64,000 bases of DNA from Dehalobacterium formicoaceticum (GTDB lineage Bacteria; Bacillota; Dehalobacteriia; Dehalobacteriales; Dehalobacteriaceae): contig NZ_CP022121.1 in the NCBI RefSeq assembly GCF_002224645.1, positions 558,001-622,000 on the forward strand, written 5' to 3'. Below the pieces are notes generated by a model. That model was not told the DNA's origin, made no database searches, and was given only the letters and a program-made list of their open reading frames with translations. The number at the start of each line of letters is the position of its first letter. Position 1 is the stretch's first letter. The position numbers were made by a program, and so were the translations under genes. This document shows positions 35,652-42,855 of this stretch, piece after piece.

Positions 35652-35828
35652 ATGTACTTTACAGAAGGGCGGCTGCGCGCATACGAGCGCATAATGCAGG
35701 AAAAACCGAAGCATGACCATGAGCTTTCTGCAAAACCAGTGAGGGATGAGGATTGTAAGCAATGCCGATACTTTGACAAGCATAGTGGGAAATGCAGCAA
35801 AGAAAAATGTGTCATACCTGAAGATTAA
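35652..35828 (+). CDS. Small cysteine-rich protein
   Basis: A 58-residue protein with EDCKQCRYF and GKCSKEKC, two CxxC-like pairs fit for one zinc ion. The start follows GAAAGGAGGTGCTTCC. Small proteins of this type recur behind parB in Clostridia ICEs; the function is unknown. Downstream, an inverted repeat CCAGCCGAAA...TTTCGGCTGG (35930-35968) may be a weak terminator. Confidence 0.65.
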   Translation: MYFTEGRLRAYERIMQEKPKHDHELSAKPVRDEDCKQCRYFDKHSGKCSKEKCVIPED

Positions 35829-36002
35829 CGAGGTGATTTTACACCAAGGGGGTAGTCTGTCCTTTTGCTTGCAGGCGTCGCATAGCGGCCTTGCGCCTTC
35901 CCCCTCCCCACACCCCTCCCCTAAAAATTTACCAGCCGAAAAAGAAATATTTCCGCCTTTCGGCTGGTAATACCATGAAATTCTATATGGAAGGAGCCCT
36001 TT

Positions 36003-36161
36003 ATGAAACAGACAACACAAAAGAAACCCAAAACCTTCCGTACCTTGATTCGGCGAATCCACATCACCCGCAAAGCAGTATGGGAGGAAAGTAATGAGTC
36101 TGCTGTAAGGAGAAAGGACGAAAAGCAGAAAAACCACCCGCCTTTCTTTTTCGGCCCGTAA
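36003..36161 (+). CDS. Small basic protein, 52 residues
   Basis: A short, strongly basic protein (TFRTLIRRIHITRKAVWEE) with a good ribosome site, GGAAGGAGCCCTTT, before the ATG. No family is recognised. It stands in front of the Tad locus and could be a small DNA- or RNA-binding protein. The TTTTTT behind GCGCTTTCTGTG...CACAGGGAGC (36163-36195) may end its transcript. Confidence 0.5.
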   Translation: MKQTTQKKPKTFRTLIRRIHITRKAVWEESNESAVRRKDEKQKNHPPFFFGP

Positions 36162-36227
36162 TCGCGCTTTCTGTGAAAACACAGGGAGCTTTTTTAATTC
36201 ATCACAACGGAAGGAGGCAAAAAGAGT

Positions 36228-36938
36228 TTGAAGATATTGAAAAACCGGATATTTCTAAGTGCCCTCTGCATCATTGTGGCAGCAGCCGTTTCCTTTGTGC
36301 TTCTGCCAAGGTTTTACGAGAATAAGGACGCAACCGTAATGGTACTGCGGGCAGCAGAGGACATCCCAGCAGGCACCAGGATAGAGGATAAACACCTTGT
36401 CCAGGCAGAGGTTGGAAAACTAGGCTTGCCGGAGGACGTAATCAATGACAAGTCCCAAATTGTCGGTAAAATCGCACAGACCGACATTTTCAAGGGGGAC
36501 TATTTTTCCCCAAAAAAGCTCGGCGAATATCTTGCCGATGAAAAGCTGGACCATATAGCCAAAAACAATCAGCGCCTTATCACCATCAGCGTACCAAGCA
36601 TCGCCGCAGGGCTTTCCTCCCATCTGCAAAGCGGTGATATCGTGACGGTGGCCGTGTTTATAACTAAGGCATCCGACGGTCAAAGCGCCTCTCCACAGGT
36701 AATCCTATATCCTGAACTGAAAGGACTGGAGGTTTACAGTGTGGAAAATGCCCGTACACAAAGCACTACTCAAGTCCGGGAGCAACAAGCGGAAGGTCAG
36801 TCATCCTCCGGTGACCCCGTACCTAAAGCCGTAACCCTAGTTGCCACCGAAGCCCAGGCCACAAAGCTCATCGAAGCCGAATATACGGGAAAATTGCATC
36901 TAATCTTTGAGAAAAGGGGTGCAAGCCATGAGCGGTAA
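36228..36938 (+). CDS. cpaB: CpaB/RcpC-like SAF-domain protein (Tad pilus)
   Basis: A 236-residue protein. An N-terminal membrane anchor (about 8-28) is followed by a SAF domain: VLRAAEDIPAGTRIEDKHLV and GKIAQTDIFKGDYFSPKKL. RcpC/CpaB proteins sit outside the membrane and assist pilus assembly. The start is TTG at 36228, 10 bases after GGAAGGAGG. It is the first gene of the Tad operon and overlaps the next by a few bases. Confidence 0.85.
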   Translation: MKILKNRIFLSALCIIVAAAVSFVLLPRFYENKDATVMVLRAAEDIPAGTRIEDKHLVQAEVGKLGLPEDVINDKSQIVGKIAQTDIFKGDYFSPKKLGEYLADEKLDHIAKNNQRLITISVPSIAAGLSSHLQSGDIVTVAVFITKASDGQSASPQVILYPELKGLEVYSVENARTQSTTQVREQQAEGQSSSGDPVPKAVTLVATEAQATKLIEAEYTGKLHLIFEKRGASHER

Positions 36939-37665
36939 AATCATTGCCGTTTGGGGAGGAAGCAATAGCGGGAAAACCACCTTTGCAGTGAATCTGGCCT
37001 GCGCCCTTTCGACCCGTGACCGTCTGGTGGGCCTTGTATCCTCCAATTTGACCTGCGGAGATCTTCAAATCTTTTTCGGTCAGATCATTCCCCCCCAAAA
37101 GGGACTGTTTCAGGCTTTGAATGAGGATAATCCCAACATCGGAGAGAAATTTACGGAATACGGGGAAAGCAAAAATTTGTTTTTCCTGTCCGCACCCACC
37201 CACTATACCGGGCTTCTCTGCGATGCCGTTACTCTCCGGGAAGCGGAACGGATGATGAATGCCGCATCCCTGGTTTTTGACATTCTCATCGTGGATGGAG
37301 CCGCAGAGGTGACCAATCCGTTATCCGGCGTGGGACTGTGGCTGGCCGAAAGGATATATACCCTGCATAAGCCATCCATGGCGGCGCAAATGTGGCATGA
37401 AGGCGTTTCGGATTTTGTACAGGAGCTGCATATTGCCGACAAGCAGACCCATATCCTACAGCTTCCTAACGGCGAGTTTGATGACAAGACCTATCGAAGC
37501 ATGACGGAACTTCCTTTTGCCTATGAGCTGCCCTATATAAAACGGGCAGGTGAACTGGAAAACGCCGGGACGCCTATCTATTTCTTTCAAGACAGAACAT
37601 GCAAGCGCTACGGCAAGGTACTGGAGCAAATAGCAAAGGGAATCTGCGGGGGTGAAGCATCGTGA
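36928..37665 (+). CDS. cpaE: CpaE/TadZ-like ParA-type ATPase (Tad pilus)
   Basis: A 245-residue P-loop protein. Walker A is IAVWGGSNSGKTTFAVNLAC; FDILIVDGAAEVTNP is the Walker B region. TadZ/CpaE proteins place the pilus machine at a site in the cell. The ATG at 36928 follows AAAGGGGTGCAAGCC. The gene overlaps cpaB by 11 bases and cpaF by 4. Confidence 0.82.
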   Translation: MSGKIIAVWGGSNSGKTTFAVNLACALSTRDRLVGLVSSNLTCGDLQIFFGQIIPPQKGLFQALNEDNPNIGEKFTEYGESKNLFFLSAPTHYTGLLCDAVTLREAERMMNAASLVFDILIVDGAAEVTNPLSGVGLWLAERIYTLHKPSMAAQMWHEGVSDFVQELHIADKQTHILQLPNGEFDDKTYRSMTELPFAYELPYIKRAGELENAGTPIYFFQDRTCKRYGKVLEQIAKGICGGEAS

Positions 37666-39065
37666 ACAGCAGATTTTCCGTCAACGACCTGATTTACCGG
37701 GCCAACAAGCGGCGCTCCGACAGCGGAGAAAGCAATTTGGAAGCCCAGGACTACGGCGAAATTCTGGATAAGCTGCAACGGATCATAGCCAAGAACCATT
37801 CCGCAGAACTGGCACAGGTGCTGTATTCGGAAGAAGCCGAGGGCAAGCTCAAGGACCTGATCATGCGCTACCTGAACAGTGAGCATATGGTGGCAAAGGG
37901 CATTCAGAACATTTCCGAGTTGGTGGATATGATCTACGATGATATGGCCGGCTTGGGGCTTTTATCCCCCTACCTCCAGGACAGTGACGTGGAGGAAGTC
38001 AACGTTAACGGCTATAACGGCATCTGGGTGCTGTACAAGGACAAAAAGGTGCGGCTGTCAAACACCTTTGGTAGCCCGGAGGCTTGCGCCAACATCGCCA
38101 AAAAAATGAGCCGGTTCGGGAATGTTATATTGGACGGCAGCAAGCCCATCGGAGACAGCTTTATCGCGCGGGGCATCCGCATGTCGGGAGCCATTGAGCC
38201 CTGTGTCGATCCCGATGCCGGAGCCATCGCTTCGGTCAGAAAGCAAAAGCCGTCCTACATCACAAGGGAAAACCTCATCGGCTGGGGAACAGCCACGCCG
38301 GAGGAATTAGACCTGCTTACGCTCTGCGTCAATAACGGCATATCGGTGGCCATTGCCGGAGCCACCGGCAGCGGGAAAACCTCCGACATGGGATATATTT
38401 TGAGCTGCATCTCAAAGGACAAAAGGATAATTACAATTGAAGATACCCGTGAATTGACCCTGGCGCAGTATGATGATAACAATGTGATGGTAAACGACGT
38501 AATTCATCTTCTCACAAAGGAAGAACCCAACCCCATTACCATGCTGGATTTGTTGAAGCTCTCCCTGCGGCTTCATCCCACCGTTCTTGTTCCCGCCGAA
38601 ATGAGAGGAAAAGAAGCCTTGACGGTGCAGGAGGCCGGACGGACGGGACACACCATCGTCAGCACGCTGCACGCCAACAGCGCCAGAGCCGCTTATGACA
38701 GAATTCTTACCATGTGCCTGGAGGCCGGGACCTCCCTGTCGGAGGAAAGACTCTTGAAAAACATCGTGGAAGCCTTTCCCATCATGCTTTTCAAAATGCA
38801 GCTCCCCGACAAATCCCGTAAATACATGGAAATCTTTGAAGCCACGGGGGTAAAGGACGGCGAGGTCACCGGCAGCACCCTTTTCAAATTTGCGGTAGAC
38901 CACTATGAAAAGGATGAAGCCGGATGGATTACAAAGGTCGTGGGAAGCCACCGGCGTATGGAGAACATCTCTCCTGCTCTTGCCGAGCGACTGCTGGTTA
39001 ATGGCGTTGAACTAACAGATATCCGCCGTTTTGCAGGCAACGGGTACAGACCGGAAGGAGGTTAG
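37662..39065 (+). CDS. cpaF: CpaF/TadA secretion ATPase (Tad pilus)
   Basis: A 467-residue type II/IV secretion ATPase. It shows GLLSPYLQDSDVEEVNVNGY in the N-terminal domain, then Walker A AIAGATGSGKTSDMGYIL (about residue 233), ITIEDTRELTL (Asp box), RLHPTVLVPAEMRGKEAL (Walker B) and VSTLHANSARAAYDR (His box). It powers pilin assembly and retraction at the cytoplasmic side. The start is GTG at 37662 in a 4-base overlap. Confidence 0.95.
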   Translation: MNSRFSVNDLIYRANKRRSDSGESNLEAQDYGEILDKLQRIIAKNHSAELAQVLYSEEAEGKLKDLIMRYLNSEHMVAKGIQNISELVDMIYDDMAGLGLLSPYLQDSDVEEVNVNGYNGIWVLYKDKKVRLSNTFGSPEACANIAKKMSRFGNVILDGSKPIGDSFIARGIRMSGAIEPCVDPDAGAIASVRKQKPSYITRENLIGWGTATPEELDLLTLCVNNGISVAIAGATGSGKTSDMGYILSCISKDKRIITIEDTRELTLAQYDDNNVMVNDVIHLLTKEEPNPITMLDLLKLSLRLHPTVLVPAEMRGKEALTVQEAGRTGHTIVSTLHANSARAAYDRILTMCLEAGTSLSEERLLKNIVEAFPIMLFKMQLPDKSRKYMEIFEATGVKDGEVTGSTLFKFAVDHYEKDEAGWITKVVGSHRRMENISPALAERLLVNGVELTDIRRFAGNGYRPEGG

Positions 39066-39067
39066 CA

Positions 39068-39979
39068 ATGGGCATTCAAATATCCCTTATCTTGGTATTT
39101 GCTCTCATCAGCGTGTCGCTTTTCCTCCTGTTGAGACTGAACCCCTTTACAGCAGAGCAGAGCCCGCTGAAAAAACGACGTCTATACCTGGCGGGGGCAA
39201 AGCTGAAAATCACCGAGCGGATTGCCATCCGGTTTCAAACCCTGTTCAGGCAAACTGGATGTACTCAAAAGAAATATTTAGTTATGACAGGCGCGTCAGT
39301 AGCAGGCGGATTTTTGGCCGGGCTTATGCTGTTTAACAGTGTCGAGCTGGCGGCAGTAATGTCGGTATGCCTGACCCCTGCCCCCTTCTTCTACCTGACC
39401 GTAAAAAGCGCCACAGCCGCGCGGGAGGAAATCGAGGGTCTGGAAAACACCATGTCTATCATCACCAATGCCTATGCAGGGTGTGACGACATCATCAAAG
39501 CCGTGGAAACTTATGTGGAAGAAAAAAACCGGTACATCCCGGCTCACCTGAGAAGTCCGACGGCCTTTGACGAATTTGTATCGGAAATCAAGCTCATCAA
39601 TCCGAATGTAGAACACGGATTGTACCGTTTAGCGGCAAAGATCAAAAACCGGTATTTTGCCGAGTGGACAAAAATGCTCATCCTCTGCTATCACGACCGG
39701 CGGTTGAAATTTGCTTTGTTTCCCATCATCAAAGCCATGAACGACGCAAAGTCCATGCAGATCGAAAGCGATGGCATGATGGTTAGAGTCTGGCGGGATT
39801 ACCTGATGACGGCTGGATTAATGTTCAGTGTCATCCCCATGATGCGCTTTTCCAACGCCGAATGGTTTTCCATCCTGACCCAAACCACCATCGGCAAGCT
39901 GCTGATTGTTATTATGCTGCTGACCGCCCTGGCGACGGCATTTTATGTGATGAAGATTACTAAGCCTGTTAACAGATAG
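39068..39979 (+). CDS. tadB: TadB-like inner membrane platform protein
   Basis: A 303-residue T2SSF-like protein. Hydrophobic helices lie near the N-terminus (about 5-25), at about 78-115 and at the C-terminus (about 240-300). The cytoplasmic part lies between (REEIEGLENTMSIITNAYAG). It starts 2 bases after cpaF with GGAAGGAGGTTAGC. Together with TadC it would form the membrane platform for the ATPase. Confidence 0.82.
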   Translation: MGIQISLILVFALISVSLFLLLRLNPFTAEQSPLKKRRLYLAGAKLKITERIAIRFQTLFRQTGCTQKKYLVMTGASVAGGFLAGLMLFNSVELAAVMSVCLTPAPFFYLTVKSATAAREEIEGLENTMSIITNAYAGCDDIIKAVETYVEEKNRYIPAHLRSPTAFDEFVSEIKLINPNVEHGLYRLAAKIKNRYFAEWTKMLILCYHDRRLKFALFPIIKAMNDAKSMQIESDGMMVRVWRDYLMTAGLMFSVIPMMRFSNAEWFSILTQTTIGKLLIVIMLLTALATAFYVMKITKPVNR

Positions 39980-39990
39980 GAGGTTCCAAG

Positions 39991-40896
39991 TTGTTTTATC
40001 AGCTCATCGTCTTTGTCCTGCTGACTGCAGCAGGATTTTTAATTTGCCGGCAACTGCTTAAAATTCCGAAGCTGAGCATGAAGAAAAATATCAAAAATCT
40101 GCAAACCAAAAAGGAGAAAACGGGCCAAAAGCTGTTAAACCGCTTTGTCATGCCCCTTGTCAAGCCGGTATCCCGATGGATCAGGCTTGATCCGGCAAAG
40201 GAAGCGAAGCTGGCGTCCACGCTAAGACGCGGAGGGATTGACCTCACACCAAGGGAATATCGAGCCAGGGCACTTATCTGCGCTTCCTTCACCCTTCTGC
40301 TCCTGGTTCCGCTTTTGGCAGTCGGGGCAAAAAGCATCGCGCCCGTCGTTCTCATTTTTTCCATTGTGGTCTATTTCCATTTTACGACGGACTTTAAAGA
40401 TAAACTAAAAACAAAAAAGGCACTTATCGAAGCGGAACTTCCAAGCTTTGTCCGTTCCATCCTGTATAAGCTGGACGATATCCGGGAAGGCAGCCAAAAA
40501 ACAGTCGTGCAGGTGGATTTGATCCAGATATTCGAGGATTACCTAATGGTTGCAAGCGATGTGTTCCGCTACGATGTTTCGGTTTTGGTCATGGAGATGA
40601 AGGCCAAGAATATTGAAACAGCCCTTCGGAATTTCAATGAACGCATCGGCCTTACGGACGTGTCCTTTTTGGTCAATGCCCTTATCGGACTGTACCGAGG
40701 CGAGCATCAGGGCGAAGCGCTGGCCTATCTTGCCCGAGATATGGACGTCAAAGCTAAGGAAGCCTTAAAGAAAAAGCTGAATAAGCTGCCCGGCAAAATC
40801 AAAATAGCGTCCATCCCATTGGTGGCTGTAACCCTGGCCACCTTGCTCTACGTTATCGGCTCCCACCTAATCAGGTCAATGGGGGGCCTTTTTTAA
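39991..40896 (+). CDS. tadC: TadC-like inner membrane platform protein
   Basis: A 301-residue T2SSF-like protein. The N-terminal helix (1-20) and two central helices (about 95-130) are followed by a cytoplasmic region containing ALIEAELPSFVRSILYKLDD. The C-terminal helix (about 275-295) ends the protein. The TTG start at 39991 follows AGGAGGTTCCAAG. It lies 11 bases after tadB. Confidence 0.82.
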   Translation: MFYQLIVFVLLTAAGFLICRQLLKIPKLSMKKNIKNLQTKKEKTGQKLLNRFVMPLVKPVSRWIRLDPAKEAKLASTLRRGGIDLTPREYRARALICASFTLLLLVPLLAVGAKSIAPVVLIFSIVVYFHFTTDFKDKLKTKKALIEAELPSFVRSILYKLDDIREGSQKTVVQVDLIQIFEDYLMVASDVFRYDVSVLVMEMKAKNIETALRNFNERIGLTDVSFLVNALIGLYRGEHQGEALAYLARDMDVKAKEALKKKLNKLPGKIKIASIPLVAVTLATLLYVIGSHLIRSMGGLF

Positions 40897-41002
40897 TGTG
40901 AAAACGGGGCAACCCTTTTTCAAAATACATTTTCAGGAGGTATTACACATGGAAAACAAAACAAACGCAATCCAAATCACCGGAGAAAGGAGGGAAAATT
41001 CC

Positions 41003-41200
41003 ATGAAGAAAAGAATCGCCAGCACTCTTTCAAGTGCCAGAGGACTTCTTAAAAGTAAGTCCGGCGACCAGATGACCGGCTGGCTCATTGTTGTGCTGGT
41101 TGTCGTAGTAGTGGGTGCTGTGTTCATGACACTGTACCAGGGTTCAATCACCGACATTTGGAACAGCATCGTTACCAAAATCACCAGCCTTTTGAGCTAA
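41003..41200 (+). CDS. Flp-like pilin 1
   Basis: A 65-residue pilin-like peptide: a basic leader (MKKRIASTLSSARGLLKSKSG), the processing site G|DQMTGW, then a ~20-residue hydrophobic helix (LIVVLVVVVVGAVFM) and a short tail. A prepilin peptidase is encoded at 45947. Unlike standard Flp pilins, position +5 after the cut is Gly rather than Glu. The start at 41003 follows AAAGGAGGGAAAATTCC. An in-frame ATG at 40949 also has a strong site (CAGGAGGTATTACAC) and would lengthen the leader by 18 residues. Confidence 0.82.
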   Translation: MKKRIASTLSSARGLLKSKSGDQMTGWLIVVLVVVVVGAVFMTLYQGSITDIWNSIVTKITSLLS

Positions 41201-41232
41201 CAATACTTGCAGCCGAAAGGGTACGGCAACCG

Positions 41233-41251
41233 GGGGAGAATCGTTCTCCCC
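41233..41251 (+). terminator. Hairpin between pilin genes 1 and 2
   Basis: GGGGAGAA, loop TCG, TTCTCCCC, followed by CTTTTTCTTTT. It could attenuate transcription or protect the pilin 1 mRNA end. Related stems stand at 41541 and 41884. Confidence 0.75.
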
Positions 41252-41298
41252 TTTTTCTTTTAATCCAAAATCAAAAAAATGATCTGGAGGTATTTGTT

Positions 41299-41508
41299 AT
41301 GATGACTACTTTAAAAAACAAAATTCAGAGGATGGGACTAAAAACAAGAAAGATTCTTGCAAGCAAGTCCGGCGACCAAATGACCGGCTGGCTCATTGTT
41401 GTCCTGATCGTGGTAGTTGTGGGTGCAGTATTTATGACGCTGTATCAGGATTCAATCACCACTATCTGGAACAATATCGTCACTAAAATTACCGGCCTTT
41501 TGAGTTAA
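41299..41508 (+). CDS. Flp-like pilin 2
   Basis: A 69-residue paralogue of pilin 1, nearly identical from the cleavage site onward (KSG|DQMTGWLIVVLIVVVVG). It differs in the leader (MMTTLKNKIQRMGLKTRKIL) and in a few tail residues (Asp in YQDSITTIWNN). GGAGG precedes the ATG at 41299 by 8 bases; an ATG at 41302 is the alternative. Confidence 0.85.
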   Translation: MMTTLKNKIQRMGLKTRKILASKSGDQMTGWLIVVLIVVVVGAVFMTLYQDSITTIWNNIVTKITGLLS

Positions 41509-41540
41509 CAGTATTTAAAACCGAAAGGCAAAAACACCGG

Positions 41541-41557
41541 GGGGAGCATCGCTCCCC
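41541..41557 (+). promoter_or_regulatory. Hairpin between pilin genes 2 and 3
   Basis: GGGGAGC, loop ATC, GCTCCCC, followed by TTTCCC. The T-run is weaker than after pilin 1, so partial read-through is likely. Confidence 0.6.
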
Positions 41558-41602
41558 TTTCCCATGAAAGCAAGATAAAAAAACGATATGGAGGTATTTA
41601 TT

Positions 41603-41812
41603 ATGATGGCAACTTTAAAAAACAGAATTCGCATGGCAGGACTAAAAACCATGAACGTATTGGCAAACAAATCCGGCGACCAGATGACCGGCTGGCTTAT
41701 CGTCGTCTTGATTGTCGTGGTAGTAGGCGCAGTGTTCATGACATTGTATCAAGGCTCCATCACCACCATCTGGAACAGCATCGTCACCAAGATCACCGGC
41801 TTATTAAGCTGA
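41603..41812 (+). CDS. Flp-like pilin 3
   Basis: A 69-residue paralogue of the previous two pilins with the same KSG|DQMTGWLIVVL processing region and tail. The leader is MMATLKNRIRMAGLKTMNVL. ATGGAGGTATTTATT precedes the ATG at 41603. Three tandem copies suggest dosage or hetero-polymer pili. Confidence 0.85.
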   Translation: MMATLKNRIRMAGLKTMNVLANKSGDQMTGWLIVVLIVVVVGAVFMTLYQGSITTIWNSIVTKITGLLS

Positions 41813-41858
41813 TGGCAGCATTGCCGGGTATATTTACTCACAGGGGAGGTGCAAGCAG

Positions 41859-42344
41859 ATGAACAGGAAGCACCGGGGCATATGGGGGAGAAATTCTCCC
41901 CCTCAGCCTTTCAAAAAGCTGCTTTTGGGTAGAAAGGGCAGCGCCTATTACGAGCTGATTATCAAGACGCTGGTGGTGATTACGCTCATGGCCACAGTGA
42001 TGTCCTTTCTGAGTATCTTTACCGCCTATTTGAACTTGAACCATATGTGCCGCCGTGTTGTCCGGGTGGTTGAGCTGGAGGGACAGGCATCGAACAACGC
42101 CTACGACGTCTTTTACCGGCTGAAGGAGCAGACCGGCCTTTCGCCGGAAATGACCATCGAGAATGTGGAGTATTGCGACGGAAGCCAAAAAATCCAACTG
42201 CGGGATACCTTTACTGTGACGATGACAGACAGCTATGCCTTTACCCTATTCAAACCGTCCTTTACGCCGCCTGTTCAGATCAATATTCCCATGAAGGTAA
42301 GCATCACCGGTATGTCGGAAAAATACTGGAAGCTATCGGAATGA
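41859..42344 (+). CDS. TadE-like pseudopilin (DUF4320 family)
   Basis: A 161-residue protein. A basic leader ends in GRKG, then SAYYELIIKTLVVITLMATV gives a TadE-like cleavage site with Glu at +5 and a membrane helix. The outside part follows. The 5' coding DNA contains the palindrome GGGGGAGAAATTCTCCCCC (41884-41902). The start follows GGGGAGGTGCAAGCAG. It probably primes or anchors the pilus. Confidence 0.8.
   Translation: MNRKHRGIWGRNSPPQPFKKLLLGRKGSAYYELIIKTLVVITLMATVMSFLSIFTAYLNLNHMCRRVVRVVELEGQASNNAYDVFYRLKEQTGLSPEMTIENVEYCDGSQKIQLRDTFTVTMTDSYAFTLFKPSFTPPVQINIPMKVSITGMSEKYWKLSE
41884..41902 (+). promoter_or_regulatory. Hairpin inside the start of the DUF4320 gene
   Basis: GGGGGAGA, loop AAT, TCTCCCCC, 25 bases after the start codon. 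It has the same GGGGAG/CTCCCC stem as the inter-pilin hairpins, but here it overlaps coding sequence. It may lower translation of this minor subunit. Confidence 0.55.
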
Positions 42345-42369
42345 AAATGCCGGAAAGGAGGGAAAACCT

Positions 42370-42855
42370 GTGGGCAATTTCAAACGCATTATGAACAACC
42401 AGAAGGGCGACGCTTTTGTGTTTATCCTTATCCTCGTCTTTTTTATTCTCACCCTTGCCGCTATCCTGATCGAATACTTCCGCATGGAAAGTCTTTACCA
42501 GCAAGTGGAATACGTGCTCCAGCGCGGGGTAAACGACTCTGTAGAATACGCCATGCTCGACGAATACCGAAGAGACGGCTATTCACGGATGGACAGCGCC
42601 CTTGCCGAGGAAACGCTGTACGAATATTTGCACGAAAGCATGGGACTGAACCCGGAAATGGACAAATATGCCAATGGGCAATGGGTTTATGAGCTTGAAA
42701 TTGAAAGTCTGGAGGCCACCGATGACCCACCCCGGCTGACGCTGAAAGGGACACTGAAAACCCGCAGCATTTTCGGCTTCCTGACCGGCGAGGTTCGGCT
42801 TCCCTTTACCATCTCCAGCGTCAACAACAGAATCGAGAAAGGAGGTTCCGAATGA
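42370..42855 (+). CDS. TadE/TadF-like pseudopilin
   Basis: A 161-residue protein with a short leader (MGNFKRIMNNQKG), then DAFVFILILVFFILTLAAIL as a membrane helix and an outside domain rich in Glu and Tyr. The position behind the other pseudopilin and before a secreted protein fits TadF. The start is GTG at 42370, after AAAGGAGGGAAAACCT. The stop overlaps the next start (ATGA). Confidence 0.78.
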   Translation: MGNFKRIMNNQKGDAFVFILILVFFILTLAAILIEYFRMESLYQQVEYVLQRGVNDSVEYAMLDEYRRDGYSRMDSALAEETLYEYLHESMGLNPEMDKYANGQWVYELEIESLEATDDPPRLTLKGTLKTRSIFGFLTGEVRLPFTISSVNNRIEKGGSE

